This document shows, in pieces, positions 10,954-22,694 of a DNA stretch of 64,000 bases. The stretch is from positions 1,364,001-1,428,000 of the forward strand of contig JARWIR010000094.1 in NCBI GenBank assembly GCA_029959085.1, read 5' to 3'. The position numbers and the translations under genes were made by a program. Position 1 is the first letter of the stretch, and each line of letters opens with the position of its first letter. Source of the stretch: Nemophila menziesii. Lineage: Eukaryota; Streptophyta; Magnoliopsida; Boraginales; Hydrophyllaceae. The notes beneath the pieces are model-generated. The model had not been told where the DNA came from, did not search any database, and saw only the letters and a program-made list of their open reading frames with translations.

Positions 10954-10955
10954 CT

Positions 10956-11570
10956 TCAAGTCAGCAAAGGCTGTCTCGAATGTATATTCTTAAGGCTGCT
11001 CCATTAATAAATCTGTATGTGGGGTAAGATCCATATATTCTGTCATAGCAAATTATGAACACACTGAGTATTAGTATAATGCACACATTTGTTAAATAAA
11101 TAATAATGACTTAGAATGTACATAAATGTACAAACTTCGAATGTAATAGATTCTTTAAATCCATCCTGTTACAAACCAAAATACAGAATAAGAATTTAGA
11201 CCTTTTTCATAATGTAAACTACTAAAGGACAATAGTTTTAATGAAAAAAACATTGTCAAACCTTGAGCAAGTGCCTATTACACTTCTGCTTGAATATTCT
11301 GAGATCATTTTTTTCCAAATCTCTGTGTTATGTAAAAACTCAACAAAATGTAAATCATTGCTGCTCCAATTCACTAGTCTTTGGGTTTTTAGAATCTAAA
11401 TCTTTCATATATTCTTGTTTTACCACATCAACAAACTCATTCAATGGAATTTCATTGCGAGTTTTATTTACTTTTACTTCCACACTCTTACCATTCGGCA
11501 AAAGTACACGGAAATTGAAAATCTTTTCTAATTCATAACATGATATCTTCTTGACATTAGGCACAAGTGC
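10956..11570 (-). pseudogene. GMI1-like gene fragment, left (antisense) arm, unit 2
   Basis: On the minus strand it carries exon 3, exon 2 and exon 1 equivalents in the order expected from an inverted copy of the right arm. Exon 1 (about 11355-11565) reads KISCYELEKIF and PNGKSVEVKVNKTRNEIPLN, then shifts frame after SKNPKT. The exon 3 equivalent near 10965-11040 is damaged by small changes. Confidence 0.75.
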
Positions 11571-12245
11571 GGGTATTTTCCTAAATCCTTGAGAAGAAGA
11601 ATACCCGCACTTGAGGATAAGAAAGACCTGCACTTGTGCCTAATATCAAGAAGATATCATGTTATGACTTAGAAAAGATCTTCAATTTTCGTGTACTTTT
11701 GCCTAATGGTAAGAGTGTGGAGGTAAAAATAAATGAAACTCGCAATGAAATTCTATTGAATGAGTTTGTTGATGTGGTAAAACAAGATTATATGAGAGAT
11801 TCAGAGTCTAAAAAAATCCAAAGACCGGTGAACTGGAGCAGCGATGATTTACATTTTGTTGAGGATTTACATAACATAGAGATTCAAAACAAAATGGATC
11901 TCAGGATCTTTAAGCAGAAGTGTAATAAGCTTTTGCCCAACGTTTTACAATGTTTTTGTCATTAAAATTAATGTCCTTTAGTAGTTTACATTATGAAAAA
12001 ATTCTAAGTTCTTGTTCTATGTTTTGGTTGGTAACAGGATGGATTGAAGGAATCTAGTACATTCGAGGTTTGTATATTTACATACATTCTAATTTTTTTT
12101 AACAAATTAGTGCATTATACTAATATTAATACTCAGTGTGTTCTTAATTTGTTATGACAGAATATGCTGGATCTTACCCCACATACAGATTTATTAATGG
12201 AGCTGCCTTCAAAATATACATTTGAGACAACCCTTGCTGACATGA
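10956..12245. repeat. GMI1-like inverted repeat, unit 2 (complete)
   Basis: Left arm 10956-11570, spacer 11571-11629, right arm 11630-12245; each arm is about 615 bp. The outer ends are TCAAGTCAGCAAAGG on the left and CCTTGCTGACATGA on the right. The arms include coding and intron sequence, so the source was genomic DNA or unspliced RNA. Confidence 0.92.
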
Positions 12246-12247
12246 TA
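11630..12247 (+). pseudogene. GMI1-like GHKL ATPase gene fragment, right arm, unit 2
   Basis: Exon 1 (about 11636-11940) reads through FKQKCNKLLPN with the reading frame that unit 1 has lost. Exon 2 lies at about 12039-12068 and exon 3 at about 12161-12247 (KYTFETTLADMI, then GTAAGT). All three are phase 0 and open when joined at the apparent splice sites. The fragment stops before the ATPase N-box and lacks an obvious start and terminus, so it is a gene piece, not a gene. Confidence 0.72.
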
Positions 12248-12478
12248 GTAAGTTTATATAATTCATTTAACAAATCCAATTTAGTGATTTGGAAGAGGCC
12301 AAAGGCTCCAACCCCATTTGTGGAGTTGGTGTTTTCACTTCAAATCTTTGTAATAGGATAAGACAATTCCCAAAATTGTAAATATGTTTTCCACCATGGT
12401 AAAGAAAGATAATAAATTAATACAACAAAAATCAATATAGAGCTAAAACATTTTTTTAAAACTTTTTGTATGCATTAC

Positions 12479-13337
12479 CTTGTGGAGATTTCAAGGCTTG
12501 GATTTTTCATTGTTAGCTCAAAACTAGATATGAGTTCAACCTGCAATATATAGAAGTAATTTAAGATTAATTATGTTGATTATATAATCATGACAGACTC
12601 TTTAAATAGGCTTAAATGCATAACATGGTCATTGTCATACTTGTATGAAGATTTATGCTCTCATACCACATAATTTTATATAAAAAATTAATTGAATTAT
12701 ACCACAGAACAAAACTAAACATTTATAATTGAGAATACTTATGTCTAAAAAAATTGCTTAATGTCTTTATGATAGAAATATTTATTATGATGAATATATT
12801 TTAGAAAAATGATAAAAATTATATAATATAATTTTATTATAGTAAATATTTATTAAACATATATTTTTTTATGAAATCAACTCATTTAGGAAAAAAATCA
12901 ATGAACGTAAAGGTTAGTAATATAATTCTGCAAACAAAATGAACTTGGAAATAAAAGGAAAATAACGGGACACCTAAATCTCACTTTACAAATAAAAGGA
13001 ACCTAACTATTTTTCTGGTATAAAAATGTGGATATTCAGGCTTTATTCATCATTAATTCACTCGAAACGGTAAAAATAAGTAGTTCAGCAATAATGAATC
13101 AAAACTAGTCTATAGTAGATCAATAACATGTTACACACAACCCATATAAAAATTCGGTTATATAAATGATCTAAGTTAATTTTAGAAGGATTGAAGATTA
13201 AAACATGCTTATTGTTAAAAGACGGAGAGCTAGAAGACTCAAGATTATACATACCCTTTGATCTTTAAAAATTTTGTAGAATGCTTTTAGAGAAAATTGG
13301 TTTCCAAAAAATATAGGATGTAGGGTGAATAAGGTTA
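12479..13337 (-). pseudogene. Two captured exon-like segments of an unrecognised gene, unit 2
   Basis: Same structure as in unit 1: a 62 bp internal exon (12479-12540) with TTGCAG and AAG-GTAATG borders, and an upstream exon ending at 13255 with the donor AGG then GTATGT. The codon before the donor is AGG here and CGG in unit 1; both encode Arg. Confidence 0.5.
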
Positions 13338-13781
13338 GGGTGGAAGAGGGAGAGGGGAGACAGGAGTATATAAGAAGAGGAGTAAATAGTGTTGTATGTG
13401 TTATTTTAGAGCAACATTGTCATTACATGGTTTTTTTTTTTGCTATCTTTATCTTTTTAGCATACTATATTTTAAATATTTATCAATATAGCCACGAAAA
13501 GATTGAATTTATTTTCTAAGACCTCATTTTTCTTGAATTTTTTTTTAAATTTTAATGTCGAATGAGACAAATTGAATACGTATAGATCCGACGTTTAATA
13601 TAATTAAATAAGTATATATATTATATATAAAAGAAACTTATGCCTCTTCCGGTTCAATAGTATTTATGAGTTTGTCCAAAAAAGAATATTTAAAATTTGA
13701 ATTCATTTGAAATAGTAAATTATTAAAAAATCATTTAGTATTCTTAGAAATTGAGGTTATACCTTATTTAATGACATTATG

Positions 13782-14008
13782 TGCCCATTTAGAAGTGTTT
13801 TTCTAGAAAAACACTTAAAAATATATTTAAAACTTTTAAAGTGTTTTAAATCCGAAAAAAAAATTATGAGAAACACTAAATATGTGCTTCTTAAAAAAAC
13901 ATTTAAAGTGATTTTAGATGTCAAACTTATATTTAATAATTTTTTAAAATTTTAATTTTTATTCAAAAAGCGCTTTTTTATTTTAGAATAAGCAATTCCA
14001 AGCAGGTC
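13782..14008. mobile_element. MITE-like element, unit 2
   Basis: Ends TGCCCATTTAGAAGTG and CAATTCCAAGCAGGTC are imperfect inverted repeats. The internal 24 bp palindrome is intact. Confidence 0.55.
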
Positions 14009-14421
14009 TTATGTCGTATTAAATATTTTAAAAATAATAATATATTATTTATAAACTAAATCTTCCCATTTCCAAAAGGGTGGGCGCGGTAAGAGTATTA
14101 AAGAAAAGTCCCAAACAATAGTTTATTACATAAAATTGAGAATTTTATCTTTGATATATGTTTAGAGTAAAAAGTAGTCTACAAAAATTTAAAGCCCAAC
14201 ATATTTATTATTGAAAATATTATACTTGTTAGATTTGTATTAACCATAATGTTTATCTTAATTTCGAGTCATTCGAAAGATGGATTATTTTGAGTCATTC
14301 TTATGGACCTTCCCCATGTGTTTCTGAATCTTCACTTGGGCAGTCGACGTTTAAAAAGAAATTATTTATAAAAATTATTTTATATGTATGAATATTTTTC
14401 ATTTGTATAATTAAATATATA

Positions 14422-14524
14422 TTGACTTATATTGTCATTAATTAAAAAAATAGTTAATATCAAGACATATAATTAATTTTTTGTTTAATATAGGGACCTT
14501 GAGTGTAATATTTCATAATATAAA
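14422..14524 (+). repeat. Direct repeat bordering the GMI1-like block, unit 2 (right copy)
   Basis: Partner of 10850-10953. Just after it comes CATATAGTGAATTTAA, and then the TCCAAAAACCG sequence where units 4 and 5 begin. Confidence 0.65.
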
Positions 14525-15032
14525 GACATATAGTGAATTTAAGTCCAAAAACCGTTTTGGGGCCAATGTCTCAACCCACTTTTCCATATTTCAGTAGAGT
14601 ATTGGATTACCGACCAAAAAATAGAACATGAAATATGATAAAACTTAAAATTTTACTTTCTTGATTTAGAAAATATAAAAAAATTATGTTAATTTGTCCC
14701 ATAATCTTTGTGAAAATTAGATCCTATAATACCTTTATATAATGTTACAGAGTATTGTGTTTTCCTATTTAATCATTAATCTTATTTGACTAAATCAATT
14801 TTTCGTAATTATAATGTGTATTATGGTGTTTAATAAAATATAATTGAAGTGGACGATTAAGAAGATAAATAATCAGGGTAACTATAGATTATTTTATATT
14901 TATACTTGTAAAATTATAATAACTTTATTATATATGCAAAATCGGCATAATTCCTAACTAATGGTGTACAATTTGTTAGTGAAAAATATTGTTATGACAT
15001 CAAACAAAAATTCCCATATGCAAAGAAATTGT

Positions 15033-15683
15033 AAGGGCGGATCCCTTCAAGTCCCAAGGGGCTTAAGCCCCCTGTCCCCCTTGAACCCGTAAATTTAAAA
15101 ATACGTCAATGCAATTTTGTCCCGAAAAATAATTTAAACCCCTCTGAGAACGCATAAGTTATTATGTCTTAATAGTATAGAAACTTTGCATTTTAGCATT
15201 AAAATTGAGGTTAGGTGTTCAAATCTTAGCAGTGCTTTATCTTTTTTATAAATAAAGATTTATGTTATAAATTTGTCAATTTTTATAAAACCTATCTTGA
15301 TTTTGATGATAGTATTACATAGTAATTTATTATTTATATTACTCAAATAAAATTAGTGTTTAATTTTTACAAATGATTAATTTCTCATGTTTATAAATTA
15401 AAATATAACAAATGGTATATTAATAATTTAATATAATGCTACTAATACCATATACATCAAGTGTATATAATGGTGCTGGTTTACATAATTTTGGGGTAAC
15501 TAAGAACGGATAAACTCATCAATTAAAGAAAAGAAAAACGTCAAGACGTTGGATTCTCATAGTTGCATTGCTAGTTATATGTTTATGTGTCATATTTTTA
15601 CCTTAAAAAATCTCTAGAAGCATTGACTCCTGACTCCCGTATATTTTAAGCCCCCTCTCAATTTAGTTTATGGATCCGCATCT
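15033..15683. mobile_element. hAT-like non-autonomous element, unit 2
   Basis: Same ends as in unit 1 (AAGGGCGGATCC and GGATCCGCATCT) and the same internal GGGGCTTAAGCCCCC palindrome. No coding capacity. Confidence 0.65.
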
Positions 15684-15686
15684 GAT

Positions 15687-15989
15687 CCTCAGATACAACT
15701 CTTAACATGCATATGGATAAATGTCATCCTAGTAAATTTTCTGGGACAACACAAATAGTGGCACGTAAGCTACAGACTAAGCAACCAAACCCGGCCTTGT
15801 ACATTAGAGGAGCTAGATACAGTGAGGGGAACAACTTTTCCATCAAGCTCGGGAACAACTTTTCCATCACGCTCAGGTATACCTGCAAGTCAACAGATTG
15901 ATCCCCAAGGTGACATCGATAGGAAATGGAAGAGACATGTGGCGGAAGACATAAAGGAAGGAAACTACCAACTGGACATAGACACCAGG
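15687..15989 (+). pseudogene. Remnant of captured gene next to DUF724-type fragment, unit 2
   Basis: As in unit 1, with AACAACTTTTCCATCA present twice in tandem (about 15829 and 15853). A further deletion removes about 20 bp after GTGGCGGAAGA, so the Ser-rich linker is broken. The donor-like CACCAG then GTATAAT persists at about 15983-15990. Confidence 0.5.
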
Positions 15990-17444
15990 TATAATATTTT
16001 TCTTCTTTATTGATGAATAGATGTCATGATCCTCGTCAAGTATTCATAACTTCCAGTTGGTCCATGGTTATTTAAGTTTATCTTCGTAATTTTTGATTTG
16101 TATTATCGGTTTGTATTTTGTTGTTTATATGATATAATATAGGTAAAAATTTTATGGACTTATAGTGAGATTAATTTAAAAAATAGGAAACATATTATTT
16201 AATTTTTGCATAATGCAATTTTTTATTCGGTTTTAATTGGTCTATTTTTTTAGCATATCTTATTAAGCTTTTAGTTATAGTATTTGTATGAATATTATGT
16301 TATATATTTGATAAATATAGTGTATATGTATAACATAGGTACTAATAGTGTGATTATATAAAAAACAAATTATGGCAATTTTTGCAAAATATAGGGACCT
16401 ATAGTGCAATTAAATTAAAATAAAATATACCATTACCCCAATCCCTTAGCCCCCTATAGAAGTATCTTGATCCACCCCTTATTAATATTATATGAATTAT
16501 TTGAATTATTTAAACAGAAAAATAATGAAAAAAATAACAAGTCTTATTATGTGCCACAATTTTTAACACTATTATGGATTTATCAGAGATGAATTAATCA
16601 TTAGTTAAGGATGAAATTTCAAGGAGAATAACACATGTTTTATCTCTTGATAAGACATAATGATTTTTATTAATGGACCTATCAAAAAAAATGTGACACT
16701 TAAATTTTTCTAATCCAGTTTGATTCTGGTTGGGTAAGTTGATATAAGGTTACTCAAACTTGGTCAGCTTTTGATATTTTATTAAAAATTAATAATTTAA
16801 AAAGAAAAACTCAACGATCGTTATAAAAATAAAAAGATTAACAACTCAAAATGTAAAATACAATTACAATTTTGCATTGTAAAAATTAATCGAAATATAT
16901 TACAATCTTAAGTTATTTATAAAATTTACAAAACATACAATCTTCAAATGTTGATCTTTAAATATAATGACAAGTTAAAAAAAGTATTTTTTTAATCATT
17001 CTTTTTAATTTCATTTTTCTCTTTTCTAACACAATAATCATCTCATCCATTGTTCTCATTGTCTTTGTTTTTCCACATTGCTTCGTTTTTCCACATCGAT
17101 TCGTCGTTATAATCTTTCTTTTTTTGATCACTTACCTTTTTAGGTTTTTTTTTAATTTAATATCAGATTCTTCGTTAGCACATTAATAATGGGTTCAAAT
17201 CTTGTCAACTACTAGTACCCAATCTCTCATTCATTAGTTACTTACTCATTCTCTCTCTCTCTCTTGAAAAGTGTTGAGACTTTTCATAATCCAATGTAAT
17301 AAATTTTAAAAGTTCATATTAATTGCTCATTTTCTATTTTTTTATCTGTATTGTATATTCGTTGTATAATTTTAAGGTTTTTTCTATTTAGTATATTTCA
17401 TTTATTTTCTAATCGTACCTTGGGTCGTTCTCGGCTTGCTTGTG

Positions 17445-18840
17445 AAAACTCCTCTTAAAGGAAAGAAAGGGAGTATTGTAACTCAATTAGAAAAAGTGGA
17501 TGAGTATGTAATTAGAAGTTAAACTTCAACATCTCATGTGATTAAGAGTTTCTTTGTGGTTGACAAGGAATTTCATATGTTGTGTTAAAGGAAAATGGGC
17601 TCCAAAACTTTTGGGTTTGTCTCAAGTGAGGAAGATATGTATCTGAGTGCAATATTCTTGTCATGTGTGATATTTTGGATAATTCAGGGAATAAGGTGAG
17701 TGAACTAAACCTCTGTGATGTGGTTTTTGAAAATTTGTAGAAGGTTATTCTAATGCTTTTTCCTGATTTTCATGTTGGTATTTCTCATGCTTCCCATGAT
17801 TTATCCTAATATTAAGGAGATCAAGGATAGTAACTTCAGTTTTGGGACATTGGAGGCTAGTTATGGCTTACCTTTACTAATTAAAAGTGTTTTCGAGATG
17901 GGGTTTAATACTTTGTCTAGACTTTTGAGATGGAGAGTTATTCTATGAAAGGGAAGTTTAATGGAAAAATTTGTTTTCAGAAAATTATGAAGAAGGTATT
18001 AAGCTTAAATATTTTGTCCTCCTCGGATTAAGACTGAAAAGATATTGGTTAATCCTCTTAAAAAATATTGAAAAGTAATTTAATATTTGGATAGATAGTT
18101 TGATAGGACAATTTTTAGTAAGTCTCCTGATTTCTACATGGAAAAGAGCATGACTCGTATTCCCTAGAAATGTATTGGAACACATATTATCAAATATAAT
18201 ATAAATATGAAATTGTTCCACTTTTAAAGTGAAGAAACTTATAACAAGATACTTGAGCAGGTGTGGAATGTTGGAAGCAAAATAATGTTGTTAAGAAAGA
18301 GGGGTCATGGTATGATGCTTGAAAAGATAGATACTAAGAGGTTCCATACTAAAGAAGATTTCACTACAATTGTAGATAAAGGATGTAGTTTTATATGTGG
18401 GTAGTGCAATTCGTGTTGTTGATCAAATGGACGCAGTTATTGTTACTAGACTAAGATTGACCTAGTATAGATTGTGTATTAAAAATTAGATCTCTAAAAA
18501 CTTAATGCGTAAAATGTATGGTTATATTAATGAAGAAACGTGTCATGATATTGAAGTGATTTATGTGTGGTATTGCCTACTAAGTGTAGGTTTGTAAGGA
18601 AGCAATAATAACATTGCGGATTGCACTAAGAAAAAGAAAAACATGGAGGTAAATGTTTAAGCACCATGATAAACGATAGTTTCTACATTAAATGTAAGGG
18701 AGGTCAATAGGGCCTTCAAGCAACACGAAGTTTCTAAATTCATTAAATAAATTAAACTAGATGTTGTGCGTCTCCTAGAAACTAAAATGGCAAAATCTAA
18801 ATATGATGAATTTTATAAACATTTCATTGGTTGAGAATAA
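17445..18840 (+). pseudogene. Decayed LINE (ORF1 plus start of ORF2), unit 2
   Basis: Near-identical to 6340-7745, including the frameshifted zinc knuckle and the LLETKM segment (about 18770-18790). Stops lie at the same places, so the decay predates the duplication of the unit. Confidence 0.7.
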
Positions 18841-20504
18841 TGAAATTATTAATTCTTGCATTTCAAAATTGACACTAAGAAAAAAATCATTTGGAACACT
18901 TGTTTAAGCATTGGGTGAACTGTTATTGAACACTAAGTGGTACATCAAACATCGAGCACATTATTATACCATTGAAAAAAATATTTAGCACAAGATTTCA
19001 AAAGTTAACACTGAAAAATAACGAAACATATCATTTTTATTAATACACTAACCAATATACACTGAGAGCTTTGACTTTGACACACGGGTTAAAAATATTA
19101 TAATAAAAAAAGCTTTCTATATTATTGATAAGACTGAAATAGTTACCGGGTCCCTTATTAGAGGCCAACCTAGTTCCTGTACCAAACATTTCTTGAAATC
19201 ACGAATGTTCAGTACTATTCCTTCGATCAAGCTCCTCGAGCGTAAAATATGGATCTGTTATATAAACATTCGAGATCCATTTCACCTTCCTCTTCCATTT
19301 TATCTTCAGCTAGACATCTTTTAACATAGGGACTTTGACAGCAATCAAGAAAAAGGAAAAGGGTAAAATGCAATTTTTGTTATGAGAGTGTGATCAAGTA
19401 GCCAAGGTAAAATATAACATAGTTCATCTTTGTTTAAAAAGCTTCAGATTTGACACAATTAACAGAAAAACTATGATCTTTGATGTAATCTTTAAGTAAA
19501 TAAATAAAAATTTAAAAGGAAGAATCCTAGAACATTTTTTCTTCTGATTCAATGTACTTTGACAAGTATAGGATCAATGGTTTTAATAAAAAGAAAAGGT
19601 TATTATGTGTTATATATGGACCTATAATGTATTCAGGTTTTAACCAGTAAGGGTTAAAAATCTGAAAGTTAAATTAGGTTAACATAAATATTGAAATACA
19701 ATAGCTAAATTGTATAAATAAGTAACTCAATGCATGCTAAAAATCAACAATAAATTTATATTCCAAATAAGGCTTATAGATTTCTACTATGAAGACTTAG
19801 AGTATTTTATTCCCTCACTGTTTTTTTCCAAATACATTTTTTTTCGACAAATTCACATTGAATAACATTCTCAGCTTTGACTTATTTTTACCAAGTTAAA
19901 ATAGAGAAAATTATCTCTGAAAAGAAAGTTTCCAATAAGAGGGTTCTATTCTAAGAGTAAGCTTGTAAAAAATTAGGCATAAAAAACAGCACTTTAAGAA
20001 TCATGAGGATAACTGTTCAATCAATGAAAAATCAACCACAAACATCAGTGGGTCTAGCAACAAATAAAGAAGTCTCATGTAACAAGATTGATTTTTCTAC
20101 AGTTACAAAATTAACCATTAATTCGATGTTCTTTGTTTAGGTTTTCGTAAAAGTTATTTGGAAACTGTTAGGTAAATTAGAAATTAAAGGTAGAGCATGA
20201 TATATTATAAAGTTAGGTTTAGGTTTGATAATTTCTTAGAATCTTGATTGTAATGTTATAGAATTTAGTGTTTGTTTCATGGATTAAGTTTAAGTGGTGC
20301 ATGTTTAAGCTAACATGCATTTATATCCACAAGTTGTTTTGTAATGAAATTATTTTATCTTTAGATAAAAAATGTCTAAATCTCATTAAAATATTACTTA
20401 TTTTCTAATAAGGTTACCTAGTTAGTTGAGAAAATTTTGTTAGGAAGCAAAAGGTGAGTGGGACATAGCCCCGAATAGGGCTACACATTAAAACCACAAA
20501 ACCT

Positions 20505-20850
20505 CACTAAATCGACCCAACACATATTTTGTAGTGGGCCTAATTTTTTTTATGGTTTTGGTTTTTGGCCCATATTTTTTTATATAACCCTAGCTATAAA
20601 ACAGTGGGACTTATCTCCTCGTCCTTTGTAGTTTCACGCTAAACTTTCTCTCTACCCTACAAATTTATCTCCATCCTTCAATGTGTTCTCTTGAGAAACC
20701 CTAAAGAAAATTATTTAATCTAATCAAATTTGTGTCATATCTATCTCGTTATCCCTCTAAATCTAAATCTGCTACCTTGATACTTTCCTCTGCCGATTTG
20801 CACTGTTCTTATGGTAGTTCTGATGATTTTTATCAACATTTCCAGCAAGG
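20505..20850 (+). promoter_or_regulatory. Captured promoter and 5'-leader-like segment, unit 2
   Basis: TATATAACCCTAGCTATAAAAC at about 20581, a TTTCTCTCTACCC leader, AAACCCTAAAG at about 20696 and a CCAGCAAG-GTGTTT donor-like site at about 20843. It lies about 1.2 kb upstream of the unit 3 inverted repeat. Confidence 0.4.
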
Positions 20851-21935
20851 TGTTTTCTCTTTTTTATTATTTAATGTTCTAGATTATTTATTTTAGTTTC
20901 ATTTATTTGGATCTTTTAATTTTTTGTTGTATAATTTTTATTAATTTAGGGTTTCAATATTTTTATTTTTGTTTAAATCCATCAGTCAAATAGCGTGGTA
21001 CAGTTCATTTTGGGTAATATTCTTGTTTCTAAACTCATAATTAATTTAGTTTCTGTTATTTGTATATTTATGTATTATAATGCTTGTCTGTTGTGATGTT
21101 TCTTTTTCTTTCTTTATTGTTTATGGATAAATGCATGTCTTTATTGGTTGAAATAAAAAACTGCTTGTATTGAATTAGTACAAAATTTAAAAAATAATTT
21201 TGGTTAAAATATTCATGTAGAAACATTAGATGAGGTTGTTGGTACTTACCTCTGTATCATCAAGAGTTATTTATTGTTGTTTAGGTTAATTACTTGCTTT
21301 GAATACTTAGATCCTTATAGTATCTTTTATTTAATATGTTGTTACATCTGTTTAATTATTATACAAAATAATTTTTTAGCAAAAAGTTAACAGATGAAGG
21401 ATTATGGTAATTGTACTTTTACCTTTAATCATTATTCATTTGATTATTTAGTAATAGAGTTATGTTTTAGATTATAAAGAAGTGTAAAGATGTAAGAAAT
21501 GACAAAGATATGTATGAGCCATAAAATTATGAAATTTTAGTTCCTTCATAACTCAGTGGTTTAGAAGAATGAAAGCGTAGACTAGAATTGAATATTTGGA
21601 ATATTATTAGATTTAAAATAAAATTTTCTACAGAAATTTGCACCATTGGTCTATGTGTTATGCAAATTAATAAAATATACCCGTCGTTTAAAATGTATGT
21701 GTTATGTAAATTAATCAAATATATCGTCTTTCAAAATGTAGCAATTATATATGGGTATTTTTGCAACGATCAACTCTTTGAAATACATGGTTTTTTATTC
21801 ATGGATAATAACATATTTTTATTAAAAATTAGCTAAGGTAACCTTGTACTACTTTAAAGCTTCCGATTTTTAATACTTAGTTGATTTTTCATTACAATTT
21901 GCGAGTCTATATTATTATCTAACTTGAAGTTTATC

Positions 21936-22038
21936 TTGACTTATAATGTCATTAATTAAAGAAATAGTTAATATCACAATCTATAATTCAATTTTCGTTT
22001 AATATAGGTACCTTGAGTGTAATATTTACTAATATAAA
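21936..22038 (+). repeat. Direct repeat bordering the GMI1-like block, unit 3 (left copy)
   Basis: Matches 10850-10953. Its right partner is at about 25533-25637. Confidence 0.65.
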
Positions 22039-22040
22039 CT

Positions 22041-22694
22041 TCAATTCAGCAAAGGCTGTCTCGAATGTATATTCTGAAGGCAGCTCCATTAATAAATCTG
22101 TATGTGGGGTAAGATCCATATATTCTGTCATAGCAAATTATGAACACACCGAGTATTAGTATAATGCACACATTTGTTAAATAAATAATAATGACTTAGA
22201 ATGTATATAAATGTACAAACTTCGAATGTAATAGATTCTTTAAATCCATCCTGTTACAAACCAAAATATAGAATAAGAATTTAGACCTTTTTCATAATGT
22301 AAACTACTAAAGGACAATAGTTATAATGAAAAAACATTGTCAAACCTTTAGCAAGTGCCTATTACACTTCTGCTTGAATATTCTGAGATCATTTTTTTCC
22401 AAATCTCTGTGTTATGTAAATCCTCAACAAAATGTAAATCATTGCTGCTCCAATTCACTAGTCTTTGGGTTTTTAGAATCTAAATCTTTCATATATTCTT
22501 GTTTTACCACATCAACAAACTCATTCAATGGAATTTCATTGCGAGTTTTATTTACTTTTACTTCCACACTCTTACCATTCGGCAAAAGTACACGGAAATT
22601 GAAAATCTTTTCTAATTCATAACTTGATATCTTCTTGACATTAGGCACAAGTGCGGGTATTTTCCTAAATCCTTGAGAAGAAGAATACCCGCAC
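22041..22694 (-). pseudogene. GMI1-like gene fragment, left (antisense) arm, unit 3
   Basis: Minus-strand exon 1 equivalent with FRVLLPNGKSVEVKVNKTRN and EFVDVVKQEYMKDL, frameshifted afterwards as in the other left arms. One substitution gives KISSYELEK instead of KISCYELEK. Confidence 0.75.

Larger units (their letters stand above)
1..10955 (+). repeat. Macro-tandem repeat unit 1 (5' end cut by window)
   Basis: The unit matches 11106-22040 almost base for base; window position 1 aligns with 11106, an offset of 11105 that drifts by only a few bases. About 150 bp of its start lies outside the window. Order of contents: GMI1-like inverted repeat (1-1138), minus-strand exon-like segments (1372-2230), MITE (2674-2904), hAT-like element (3922-4573), collapsed DUF724-type fragment (4576-4890), AT-rich spacer with no gene (4900-6340), decayed LINE (6340-7745), unassigned DNA (7746-9359), promoter-like segment (9400-9765) and AT-rich tail. 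Differences from unit 2 that I could see are mainly single bases and short poly-A or poly-T length changes, so the duplication looks recent. Confidence 0.92.
10956..22040 (+). repeat. Macro-tandem repeat unit 2 (complete)
   Basis: This is the reference complete unit, about 11.1 kb. It contains the inverted repeat at 10956-12245, exon-like segments at 12479-13335, the MITE at 13782-14008, the hAT-like element at 15033-15683, the DUF724-type remnant at 15687-15989, the decayed LINE at 17445-18840 and the promoter-like segment at 20505-20850. A direct repeat of about 103 bp (10850-10953, with its partner at 14422-14524) brackets the 3.6 kb block holding the GMI1-like hairpin. No other gene is visible. 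The stretches 15990-17440 and 18841-20500 are AT-rich and full of stops. Confidence 0.92.
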
